NCBI GenBank assembly: GCA_016875535.1
Contig: VGPF01000015.1
Span: 1 to 47,399, forward strand
Origin: Chloroflexota bacterium
GTDB taxonomy: Bacteria; Chloroflexota; Dehalococcoidia; SHYB01
Direction: 5' to 3'
DNA: 47,399 nucleotides
The notes under the pieces are model-generated. The model searched no databases and had not been told where the DNA came from. It saw only the letters and a program-made list of their open reading frames with translations. Below are positions 32,723 through 42,421 of the stretch, piece by piece; the stretch's first letter is position 1; the number at the start of each line of letters is the position of its first letter. Position numbers and translations under genes: made by a program.

Positions 32723-33213
32723 TGCTCGCGTTTGCATACGGGTCAAATATGGACTGGCGTCAGGCAAGACTGCGCTGTCCTTCAGCGCGATTCGTATGTA
32801 TAGCCAAGCTGAAGGATTATTGCCTTGTCTTTCCCCGCAAGAATAAGAATGGTCACGGCGTAGCTGGGATCCAACATGAGACCGGTTCGGACGTCTGGGG
32901 CGTGGTATACGAAATAGCTGACATCGACATTGGTAACCTGGACCGATCTGAGGGATACCAACCCGGCCGAAACCGTAACTCTAATTCTTACGTCAGAGAG
33001 GAGCGTCACGTCTACGCCGATGGCGATGAGAGCAAGCCAATATCCGCATGGCTCTACTTAGCTGTTCCCCAGCAAGACCCTCCCCTACCAAATACTGAAT
33101 ACAAGCGCCTAATTACCGAGGGCGCAAAGTTTTGGCATCTTCCCCTTGACTACATCAATCAGCTTGAACAAATCAAGACTTCTGATCGACCGCTTGAGCT
33201 CTCTGAAACGTAA
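32722..33213 (+). CDS. Gamma-glutamylcyclotransferase-like (AIG2/GGCT fold) protein
   Basis: 163 residues. The N-terminal FAYGSNM is the substrate-binding YGSN loop of the GGCT fold; VWGVVYEI and the DRSEGY motif carry the catalytic glutamate position. Known members cyclise gamma-glutamyl groups. ATG 32722 overlaps the preceding stop as TAATG, so the two are co-translated. The longer frame from 32701 lies within the previous gene and is unlikely. In this setting the substrate is unknown. Confidence 0.82.
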   Translation: MLAFAYGSNMDWRQARLRCPSARFVCIAKLKDYCLVFPRKNKNGHGVAGIQHETGSDVWGVVYEIADIDIGNLDRSEGYQPGRNRNSNSYVREERHVYADGDESKPISAWLYLAVPQQDPPLPNTEYKRLITEGAKFWHLPLDYINQLEQIKTSDRPLELSET

Positions 33214-34140
33214 ACGTTCCAGAGAGCTCCTCACCAGGCTCGAGGACTCATTTGATCCTAGGTTTTCATGTCACTGTCCTATTGACAATAGACGTATATT
33301 TGAATTGTAGGAGCCTTCGCTAGGACAAATGACGTGTGGAATCACAGAAAGCTGCGCGTAGCCATGTGCCTCCCTCGTCCTTTGGCCGTTACGCGGGTGG
33401 CCCTCGAATAAAACGATGGAGAGCCTGGATGCCGGACGGCTTCGTTCCTTGGACGCCCTCTCCTTCCGCAACCGGTGCGGACGGGGCAAGGCGCCAACGT
33501 TCAGAAGTGTTGCGCGGGTCTCTGTCCCGCGCCCCGGACGGTCGCCCCGCTCCCCGTCGCGACGGAGCAAGGAGGCTGGTGTGGCGGCTGGCGTGACCTC
33601 TTCTCATAAGCCCGGCCCATCTGCCGTGCCCTATGCCCTTGCATGGCCAGGAGGCTTTGGGTCCTCAAGACTCCCTCCTGGGCCGCAACGGCCCACCGGC
33701 ATGGGCTCTGTGTCGGCGGAGACGGAACGTCGCCCGGAAGGGCCTCCTTCTGTCAGTGCGCCCGCCCATCCCTCCCGCGCCCTTGCTTCCATCGGGGACA
33801 TCGCCTTCCTGGCTGGGGAACCATACGCCGCCCTCCCTCCCAAAGAGGTCGGCGGCAAAGGAGCGCTCGCCCGATTCGCCGGGAATCGAACAACGTGAGC
33901 CCCAGGGCCGGCCCTCGCTCACACCAAAAGATGTGCTCCGGTTGCACCCTCTGCTCTTCGGGGGTCGCGCCGGAGCGCCGCCCGCGTAACGCTTACTAAC
34001 AGCTTCCGCGCTCGCCTCCCCTTCCCTTTGGGGATAGGCTTGGGAGAGGGCTCTCCTCTCCGAACGTTCGGCTCCGCCGAGCGGGCAATCCTCTTCACCC
34101 AAGATTCACCGCTCCCATATCTTGGCTCTCCCCTCCCCTG
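33214..34140. other. Gene-poor region of about 0.93 kb
   Basis: Open frames run on both strands because the DNA is GC-rich from about 33360, but none has a ribosome binding site with a recognisable product, and they overlap one another. Structure seen: a perfect hairpin GCGCGGG-TCTCTGT-CCCGCGC (33512..33532), an imperfect stem GGCCAGGAGG/CCTCCTGGGCC (about 33644..33683), and a CGTTCGGC/GCCGAGCG stem near 34064..34083. It could hold a structured RNA or degraded insert ends. I cannot identify one. Confidence 0.5.
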
Positions 34141-34149
34141 TGCTAGGAT
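34122..34149 (+). promoter_or_regulatory. Promoter of purL
   Basis: TTGGCT (34122..34127), a 16-base spacer, and TAGGAT (34144..34149) preceded by TG (34141..34142) as an extended -10. The purL ATG is at 34181. Confidence 0.5.
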
Positions 34150-34180
34150 GGTACGCGCACTACCCTCCTAGGATGTTCCC

Positions 34181-36385
<2,205 letters not shown>

Positions 36386-36398
36386 GGGGGGAGGAAGC

Positions 36399-36641
36399 GT
36401 GAGCAAGGCACACAAGCGAGCCACCGTTAGCTATCTGAGGAGACATTGGTCAGCAGTGCTCAGTGACGTACGCACGCATGATATGGTGGTTGAAGTTGAA
36501 CGGCGTGATGGAACGACTGTTGCTCTTGTCTCGATCGAGCGGCTTCTAGCCCTGCTGCCGAGGGCGCTCTATGCTAAAAAGGCGACCCCTTGCGGTAGGC
36601 AGCCAGGCGCTTCTTGTCCAGACGTTGCGCCTCTCTTATAA
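36399..36641 (+). CDS. Phd/YefM-like antitoxin, orphan
   Basis: 80 residues. The first 50 (ATVSYLRRHWSAVLSDVR, then VVEVERRDGTTVALVSIERLLAL) follow the Phd/YefM antitoxin N-domain pattern, a DNA-binding dimer that represses its own operon. The remaining 30 residues (KKATPCGRQPGASCPD) do not look like a toxin-binding tail. GTG start with GGGGGGAGGAAGC upstream. No toxin gene follows; rplI is next, and the rplI promoter overlaps its last codons. An orphan antitoxin or a decayed module is the likely reading. Confidence 0.55.
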   Translation: MSKAHKRATVSYLRRHWSAVLSDVRTHDMVVEVERRDGTTVALVSIERLLALLPRALYAKKATPCGRQPGASCPDVAPLL

Positions 36642-36642
36642 T
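36614..36642 (+). promoter_or_regulatory. Promoter of the rplI-dnaB operon
   Basis: TTGTCC (36614..36619), a 17-base spacer and TATAAT (36637..36642), 51 bases before rplI. It overlaps the end of the antitoxin-like gene. Confidence 0.65.
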
Positions 36643-36693
36643 AGAGTGCGTCTCTTTCGCTCCCCCTTGTATTGACTTTAGGATGGTGTGTCC

Positions 36694-37251
36694 ATGAAGG
36701 TGCTCTTCCTGCAAGATGTGGTGGGTACCGCCTACGCAGGCGATATCAAGGATGTGAAGCCGGGTTTCGCCCGGAATTTCCTTCTGCCCCAGAAGCTGGC
36801 CGTGCCGGCGACGGCGGACCAGATGAACCGGGTGAAGGGCCTGCAGGCGGCCGCGGCGAAGCGGAAAGATGCCGCCGAGACCGATATGAAGGCGCTGGGA
36901 GAGAAGCTGAACGGCGCGACGATCACGATCAAGGCGCGGGCCGGACGGAACGACCGGCTGTACGGCTCCATCACGAACGCCAACGTGGCTGAAGAGGTGG
37001 GCAAGCTGGCGGGCCGGGTGATTGACCGCCGCCGCCTGGTGATGGATCCGATCAGGACGCTGGGGACCTACACCGTGCCGGTGAAGCTGTTTCCCGGCAT
37101 CGAGCCGAAGGTGAAGGTGGCGGTGGTGGCCTCCGGCGAGGCGGCTGAAGAGCCGACGGCCGAAGAGGTGATCCAGACGCTCGAGGGCGAGAAGAAGCCA
37201 GAGGCGAAGGCGCCGGAAGCCGCCGAGGACAAAGCCGCCGCAGCCAGCTAA
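36694..37251 (+). CDS. rplI: 50S ribosomal protein L9
   Basis: 185 residues. The N-domain MKVLFLQDVVGTAYAGDIKDVKPGFARNFLLPQ is cut here: MKVLFLQDV, then GFARNFLLPQKLA is the bL9 signature. The connecting helix and C-domain follow (LYGSITNANVAEEV, with the family G-S-x-T). An Ala/Glu/Lys-rich tail of about 35 residues extends beyond the usual length. ATG 36694 is chosen over the GTG two codons earlier because bL9 starts with MKV. dnaB follows 9 bases later, the classical rplI-dnaB pair. Confidence 0.95.
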   Translation: MKVLFLQDVVGTAYAGDIKDVKPGFARNFLLPQKLAVPATADQMNRVKGLQAAAAKRKDAAETDMKALGEKLNGATITIKARAGRNDRLYGSITNANVAEEVGKLAGRVIDRRRLVMDPIRTLGTYTVPVKLFPGIEPKVKVAVVASGEAAEEPTAEEVIQTLEGEKKPEAKAPEAAEDKAAAAS

Positions 37252-37260
37252 GGGGATGCC

Positions 37261-38640
37261 GTGTACCCGAACCGATTGCCGCCCCAAGATACGGAGGCGG
37301 AAGATGCGGTCATCGGCTCTCTCCTGATTGACGGCCAGAGTCTTCCCCGAGTCGCGACCCTCGTTAAAGCCGAGGACTTTTCCGCGGACCGCAACCGCAA
37401 TGCCTTTCAGGCATGCGTGGCGCTCTTCGAGCGCAGCGAGCCGATCAACCAGGTGACGCTGACGCACGAGCTCCAGCGCAGGGGCGTACTGGAGTCCATG
37501 GGCGGTCCGGGGTTCATCGCCGGGCTGATCCTGAAGGTTCCCACCTCGGCGCACATCGAGCATTACGCGCGCATCGTCCAGCGGACTTCGATGATGCGCC
37601 GCCTGATCCGGGCTGCCGAGGCGATCGCGGAGGTGGGCTATGAGGACAACCCGGACGTAGACCAGGCGATCAGCAGGGCCGAGGACTATATCTACAAGCT
37701 GCGCCTCGGCGACGGCAGCCGGGACTTTGTCCATATCCGGGACGTGCTTGACACGTATCTTGAAGAGAAGAAGCTGACGGAGCGCCAGCGCCCAGACGCG
37801 CCGACGCAGATCCCGACGAACTATGTGGACCTGGACCGCCTGCTGGGAGGGCTCCAGCGCTCCGACCTGATCATCCTTGCCGCTCGCCCCAGCTTAGGAA
37901 AGAGCAGTCTGGCGCTGAATATGGCGTACAACGCCTCCAAGAAGTCAGGGGCGCATGTGGGCGTGTTCAGCCTGGAGATGGGCAAGGAGCAGCTGGTGGA
38001 CCGCCTGATCTCCAGCATCTCGCGGATCGAGTCCACGCGGCTGCGGCAGTTCCGGCAGGGGGACCACCCGGAGGCGGAGGAGACGGCGCTGCACCAGGCG
38101 ATCGGCGAGCTGGCGGAGCTGCCGATCTGGATAGACGATACGCCGATGCTGACGGTGGTGGAGATGCGGAGCAAGGCGCGCCGCCTGCATATGGAGGCGG
38201 GGCTGGACTTTATCATCGTGGACTACCTGCAGTTGATGCAGGGGGAGCCTTCGCCGGGGTTCAGCACGAACCGCACGCAGGAGTTGAGCGTCATTACGCG
38301 GTCGCTCAAGGGGATCGCCAGGGACCTGGACGTGCCGGTGCTGGCGCTCTCCCAGCTGCGCCGCGCGGTGGAGACGCGCCCGGGCCAGCGGCCGACGCTC
38401 TTTGATCTTCGCGAAAGCGGCAGCATCGAGCAGGACGCGGACGTGGTGATGTTCATCCACCGGGAGGACAAGATCACGGCGGAGGAGGAGTGGGACAAGC
38501 TCCACCCGGACATGCCCTACCCCAAGGGGATCGCGGAGCTGATCGTGGAGAAGCACCGCCACGGGCCGACGGGAAAGGTGCAGCTCTACTTCGACGAGAA
38601 GACAACGACGTTCAGGAACGCATTCGTCCGATCGAGGTAG
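37261..38640 (+). CDS. dnaB: Replicative DNA helicase DnaB
   Basis: 459 residues, intein-free. The N-terminal primase-interaction domain starts RLPPQDTEAEDAVIGSLLIDG. The RecA-like C-domain has the Walker A variant ARPSLGKSSLALNMA, FSLEMGKEQLVDRLI, Walker B FIIVDYLQLMQG, LSQLRRAVETRPGQRPTLFDLRESGSIEQDADVV and the arginine-finger region ELIVEKHRHGPTG. It forms the hexameric fork helicase. The start is GTG 37261. The following two genes encode a DnaD-like protein and a loader-type ATPase, so this is a replication-initiation operon. Confidence 0.97.
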   Translation: MYPNRLPPQDTEAEDAVIGSLLIDGQSLPRVATLVKAEDFSADRNRNAFQACVALFERSEPINQVTLTHELQRRGVLESMGGPGFIAGLILKVPTSAHIEHYARIVQRTSMMRRLIRAAEAIAEVGYEDNPDVDQAISRAEDYIYKLRLGDGSRDFVHIRDVLDTYLEEKKLTERQRPDAPTQIPTNYVDLDRLLGGLQRSDLIILAARPSLGKSSLALNMAYNASKKSGAHVGVFSLEMGKEQLVDRLISSISRIESTRLRQFRQGDHPEAEETALHQAIGELAELPIWIDDTPMLTVVEMRSKARRLHMEAGLDFIIVDYLQLMQGEPSPGFSTNRTQELSVITRSLKGIARDLDVPVLALSQLRRAVETRPGQRPTLFDLRESGSIEQDADVVMFIHREDKITAEEEWDKLHPDMPYPKGIAELIVEKHRHGPTGKVQLYFDEKTTTFRNAFVRSR

Positions 38641-38644
38641 GGGC

Positions 38645-39367
38645 ATGGCCGCCTTTCAGGGCTTCCCGGACTGGTCGAAGAAGACGCCGGTCCCGAACCT
38701 GTTCTTCAGCGGCGTGCTGCCGCTGATAGACGACCTGGTTGAACTGAAGGTGACGTTACATGTATTCTGGCTCCTCGCGTGGAAGAAGGGGCCGTACCGG
38801 TTCGCCACGGCGCAGGAGCTTGCCGGGGACCTGGACCTGGTGTCCGGCCTGGCGCTGGAGGGGAAGGACCCGGGCAAGGAGCTGACGCGAGGGCTGGAGC
38901 GGGCGACGGCGCGGGGAACGCTGCTGCGGCTGGACCTGGAGAAGAACGGCGCGAGCGAACAGTTATATTTCATCAATACGCCGGCTGACCAGCGGGTGAT
39001 CGAGCAGGCGAGGCGGGGGCAGATAGACCTGGGGGCGATGCCGAAGGCGCAGCCGATCGCGGACGCGGCGCCGGTGAAGCGGACGATCTACGAGCTGTAT
39101 GAGCGGAATATCGGGATGCTGACGCCGCTCATCGCGGAGGAGCTGAAGGAGGCGGAGGGGGAGTATCCGCCGGAGTTCATCGAGGAGGCCTTTCGGGAGG
39201 CGGTACGGCTGAATAAGCGGAACTGGCGATATATCCACCGTATCTTGGAGAACTGGCAGGACCAGGGAAGGTTCAGTGGAAAGCATCAAGGACGTCCTGA
39301 AAAGGTACGGGCTGACGAACAGTCCCGGGAATACAAGGGCGGATACGTCACCAAGCGGCGGAGCTAG
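38645..39367 (+). CDS. DnaD domain replication protein
   Basis: 240 residues. A winged-helix-like N-half (IDDLVELKVTLHVFWLLAWKKG) and a DnaD C-terminal domain (YELYERNIGMLTPLIAEELKEA, then YPPEFIEEAFREAVRLNKRNWRYIHRILENW with the Y-I-x-x-I-L-x-x-W motif) are visible. In Firmicutes DnaD remodels origin DNA and recruits DnaB through the loader. Here it begins 4 bases after dnaB and overlaps the loader-like gene by 92 bases, which fits a conserved helicase-loading set. Confidence 0.88.
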   Translation: MAAFQGFPDWSKKTPVPNLFFSGVLPLIDDLVELKVTLHVFWLLAWKKGPYRFATAQELAGDLDLVSGLALEGKDPGKELTRGLERATARGTLLRLDLEKNGASEQLYFINTPADQRVIEQARRGQIDLGAMPKAQPIADAAPVKRTIYELYERNIGMLTPLIAEELKEAEGEYPPEFIEEAFREAVRLNKRNWRYIHRILENWQDQGRFSGKHQGRPEKVRADEQSREYKGGYVTKRRS

Positions 39368-40697
39368 CGGCGCGGAGAGCGATTGCCCCCGCTGCGGCGG
39401 CATCCGCTGGGTGCGGAAGGACGTGCCGCTGAACGACCCGGACTTCGGGAGGCTGTTCCCGTGCCAGTGCCTGCTGACGGAGCAGGAAGCGAGGCGGCCG
39501 GACCGGCTGGCCCGCTATAGCAACCTTGGATCGCTGACGGGCGTGACGTTCGACACCATCGAGGAGCAACAGAAGGCGGCGAAGGAGTCGGGCGGGGCGA
39601 CGCTCTTCCTTTCGACGGCGATGGCGGTGGCGAAGAAGTATGCCGCGAAGCCGGACGGCTGGCTGGTGATCGCGGGGCCGCCGGGGACGGGGAAGACGCG
39701 GCTGGCGGCGGCGATCGCCAACGAGCGGATGCGGCAGGGCGACCCGGCGCTGTTCATCTCGGCGGCGGACCTGCTGGACCACCTGCGCTCCACCTATGCG
39801 CCGAGCAGTTCAGTGGCCTATGACGAGCTGTTTGAGCAGGTGCGGAACGCGCCGCTCCTTATCCTGGACGACCTGGGCGCGGAGAGCCCGACGCCGTGGG
39901 CGCTGGAGAAGCTGAACCAGATCTTGGGCCACCGGTATAACCACCGGCTGGCGACGATCGTGACGACGGACGGCCCGGTGGAGCGGCTGGACGAGCGGAT
40001 CGGCGCGCGGTTGGGCGACCCGAGCATCAGCCAAATCGTGGCGCTGGCGCGGAAGCCGGGTCACAATGCCCACGGCGCGGAGCGCCTGGACATCGTGCTG
40101 CCGAAGCTGACGTTCGAGAGCTTTGACCCCGGAGGGATGGACCTGAAGGGGGCGATGCGCGATAACCTGCAAGAGGCCTACAACCTGGCGAAGGGGTACG
40201 CGCGCAACCCGGACGGCTGGCTGGTGCTGATCGGCGGGAGCGGGTGCGGGAAGACGCACCTGGCGATGGCCATCGCGAACGAGCGCAGGAAGCAGGGCGA
40301 CGATGTGCTGTTCGTGCTGGTGCCCGATTTCCTGGACTTTCTCCGCTCGAACCTTTCGCGGGAGCGGGAGGCCGGGCCAGCCTATGAGATTTTCGATCGA
40401 GTGAAGCGGGCGGGGCTGCTTATCTTGGACGATTTCATGGAGTCGGCCAACTCCCCGTGGGTGCAGGAGCGGATGGACCTGCTGCTGAACTACCGATCGC
40501 TGAACGAGCTGCCGACGGTGATCACCACGCGGATGCCGGCGGACGAGATGGACGAGCGCATCCGGTCGCGGGTGAACGACCCGAGGCTGAGCAACGTCTT
40601 TGAGATTCGCGCGGGGGACTACCGCACGGGCCGGGATAAGCCTTCGCACGCGCCGCAGCGCGGGGGCCAGCAGAAGCCGAGGGGGCGCGCCGGTTAA
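39276..40697 (+). CDS. Tandem AAA+ DnaC/DnaI-like helicase-loader ATPase with N-terminal zinc finger
   Basis: 473 residues. An N-terminal zinc motif (CPRCGG, then CQC) precedes two complete AAA+ modules. The first has GPPGTGKTRLAAAIAN, LLILDDLGAESPTPWALEKLNQIL and DERIGARLGDP. The second has GGSGCGKTHLAMAIAN, LLILDDFMESANSPWVQERMDLLL and DERIRSRVNDP. Both keep Walker A, Walker B and an arginine-finger-like RI-x-[AS]-R. DnaC/DnaI carry one such module. The start is GTG 39276, inside dnaD. It probably loads DnaB, with the two modules arranged in one chain. Confidence 0.88.
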   Translation: MESIKDVLKRYGLTNSPGNTRADTSPSGGASGAESDCPRCGGIRWVRKDVPLNDPDFGRLFPCQCLLTEQEARRPDRLARYSNLGSLTGVTFDTIEEQQKAAKESGGATLFLSTAMAVAKKYAAKPDGWLVIAGPPGTGKTRLAAAIANERMRQGDPALFISAADLLDHLRSTYAPSSSVAYDELFEQVRNAPLLILDDLGAESPTPWALEKLNQILGHRYNHRLATIVTTDGPVERLDERIGARLGDPSISQIVALARKPGHNAHGAERLDIVLPKLTFESFDPGGMDLKGAMRDNLQEAYNLAKGYARNPDGWLVLIGGSGCGKTHLAMAIANERRKQGDDVLFVLVPDFLDFLRSNLSREREAGPAYEIFDRVKRAGLLILDDFMESANSPWVQERMDLLLNYRSLNELPTVITTRMPADEMDERIRSRVNDPRLSNVFEIRAGDYRTGRDKPSHAPQRGGQQKPRGRAG

Positions 40698-40700
40698 CCT

Positions 40701-41024
40701 ATGGCCGCCTATTGCGTCTTCTGCGAGATCATCGCGCGCCACTCGCCCGCCAAGATCCGGTACGAGGATGACGAGGTCATCGTCATTGACAATATCCTGC
40801 AGTGGGCGCCGGTGATGCTGCTGGCGATGCCGAAGAAGCATATGGCCCAGCAGGAGCTGTGGAAGGATATGGGGCCCATCGGGAAGGTGGCGGTGGAGAT
40901 GGGGGAGAAGTATTGCCCCAACGGGTACCGGCTGATCACGAATGTGGGGCATGACGCGATGCAGAGCCAGGATCATGCGCATGTGCATATCCTGGGCGGA
41001 TATTACCTGGGGCATTACGCGTAA
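40701..41024 (+). CDS. HIT family nucleotide hydrolase/transferase
   Basis: 107 residues. The catalytic histidine triad is DHAHVHILGG, with CVFCEII (CxxC zinc ligands) at the N-terminus and MLLAMPKKHMAQQ in the middle. HIT proteins hydrolyse adenosine phosphoramidates and dinucleoside polyphosphates. It starts 3 bases after the loader gene, so it ends the dnaB operon. Confidence 0.93.
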   Translation: MAAYCVFCEIIARHSPAKIRYEDDEVIVIDNILQWAPVMLLAMPKKHMAQQELWKDMGPIGKVAVEMGEKYCPNGYRLITNVGHDAMQSQDHAHVHILGGYYLGHYA

Positions 41025-41167
41025 GGGGAGAGGCCTCACTCATCCCTAGCCCTTTCGCAGCTACAGGGCTAACAGATCTCCAAGGAGAGCGAAGCTCTTG
41101 GGAAAGAGCACAGGCCATCGGAATGGCGCGGACGAGATCATCTTCGCTGGATTCTGGGAGAGGGTAA

Positions 41168-41229
41168 GGGCACTTGAGGTGCCCGATGAGGATGGGCTGG
41201 CCTCTCCGATAGAATCGGGCCGCCCCTAC
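41168..41229. repeat. REP-like intergenic repeat, copy 1
   Basis: GGGCACTTGAGGTGCCCGATGAGGATGGG begins a unit that ends GCCGCCCCTAC. Core elements GCCCGATG-GGATGGG, AATC and CCCCTAC are shared with copy 2. Such GTAGGGG/CCCCTAC palindromic elements are widespread in Chloroflexota intergenic DNA in my recollection. Confidence 0.6.
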
Positions 41230-41315
41230 AAGGGTGCGAGTTGCGAAGGCAACTTGGACGGCGCAGGCCCTTCGTCGCAGCAATTGGCATAGCTGCTTTT
41301 CGGGGTGACAGAGGA

Positions 41316-41389
41316 TAGGGGCGCACAGAGCGCCCGATGGGGATGGGTGAGCCGCGCCAAGAATCAGACAGGCTTGTCTCACCCCTACG
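41316..41389. repeat. REP-like intergenic repeat, copy 2
   Basis: TAGGGGCGCACAGAGCGCCCGATGGGGATGGG opens this unit and CTCACCCCTACG closes it. The ends are inverted (TAGGGG/CCCCTA) and the middle matches copy 1 with the same order of elements. The region 41025..41528 otherwise shows no gene. Confidence 0.6.
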
Positions 41390-41399
41390 CTTGTGCACC

Positions 41400-41430
41400 G
41401 AGAGGCCGCATGTAGTAGCGGCGTCTCTTT
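41400..41430 (+). terminator. Hairpin with short T run before the SDR gene
   Basis: GAGAGGCCGC and GCGGCGTCTC pair with one mismatch around an 8-base loop, followed by TTT. It may end transcripts from the HIT operon, but it is 375 bases after that stop codon. Confidence 0.45.
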
Positions 41431-41528
41431 AGGCGAAGCCCTGGGAAGGCGTCCTCATGCCATGACGTTTGCCTTTTATCGTTGCCTGATGAAGCTGGCA
41501 GACTGCGCCTCAGAGATGGAGGTGCGTT

Positions 41529-42341
41529 ATGCGGCTTACGGGCAAGATCGCGGTTGTGACGGGGGCGGGGGTAGGAGTGGGCAAGGGGATCGAGGAGGAG
41601 CTCGGGAAGGAGGGGGCGGATCTAGCAGTGGCGGACATCAATAGGGAGTGGGGAGAGCGAACGGCGGCGGAGCTGAGGAAGAGCGGCCGCAGAGCTATCT
41701 TTGTGCAGGCGGACGTATCCAACCGCCCGGACATCGAGCGGATGGTGGCGACGTGCGTGCGGGAGCTGGGCGGGCTAGATATCCTGGTGAACAACGTTGG
41801 CATCTTGCGGGCGACGCCGTTCATTGACCTGACGGATGAGACGTGGGACCTGGTGATGAACACGAACCTGAAGTCGGCGTTCATGGGGTCGCAGGCGGCG
41901 GCGCGGTACTGGATCGCGAACAAGCGACAGGGGCGCATCATCAACATCAGCTCCACGGATGAGCAGCTGCCGTATCCGTTCATCGTGGCGTACTGCTCCT
42001 CCAAGGCGGGGATGAACATGCTGACGAAGACGACGGCGCTGGCGCTGGCGGAGCACGGCATCAACGTGAACAGCATCGCGCCGGGGCTGGTGGAGTCTGA
42101 GATGACGCGGAAGCAGATGGGCGACCCGGCGTATATGGCGGTTCTGCCCGCGCGGGTGGCGCTGGCGAGGATGGGGAGGCCTTCGGAGATCGGGCGGGCG
42201 GCGGTCTTTTTCGCCTCAAGCGATTCGGACTATGTGACGGGGACGACACTCCTAGTGGACGGCGGGCATGTCATCACGCCTGCCTGGCAGGTGATCACGA
42301 AGTTCCGGGAACACCTGAGGGCGGCAGGCCAGCCCAAGTAA
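41529..42341 (+). CDS. SDR family NAD(P)-dependent oxidoreductase
   Basis: 270 residues of the classical short-chain dehydrogenase type. The cofactor motif is TGAGVGVGKG, with DI at the end of strand two, NNVG as the NNAG variant, the catalytic Ser in NISSTDEQ, and YCSSK as YxxxK. The C-terminus closes with GTTLLVDGGHVI. FabG-like ketoreductases and many alcohol dehydrogenases share this layout, so the substrate is open. GGAGGTG precedes the ATG. It is convergent with the aconitase gene. Confidence 0.92.
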   Translation: MRLTGKIAVVTGAGVGVGKGIEEELGKEGADLAVADINREWGERTAAELRKSGRRAIFVQADVSNRPDIERMVATCVRELGGLDILVNNVGILRATPFIDLTDETWDLVMNTNLKSAFMGSQAAARYWIANKRQGRIINISSTDEQLPYPFIVAYCSSKAGMNMLTKTTALALAEHGINVNSIAPGLVESEMTRKQMGDPAYMAVLPARVALARMGRPSEIGRAAVFFASSDSDYVTGTTLLVDGGHVITPAWQVITKFREHLRAAGQPK

Positions 42342-42362
42342 CGGCTCTCTTCTAGGCAAAGG

Positions 42363-42397
42363 AAAGCCCCTCCCGTGGTTCACGGGAGGGGCTTTTT
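42363..42397. terminator. Bidirectional terminator between SDR and aconitase genes
   Basis: AAAGCCCCTCCCGTG-GTT-CACGGGAGGGGCTTT with T tracts outward in both directions: a 15-pair perfect stem serving both convergent genes. Confidence 0.92.
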
Positions 42398-42421
42398 CGT
42401 TTCGAGAACCGGCGTTTCTGC

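Noticed and set aside
33416-34102. Long overlapping open frames on both strands
   Set aside because: GC-rich DNA with few stops. No ribosome sites, no recognised motifs, and the frames overlap one another.
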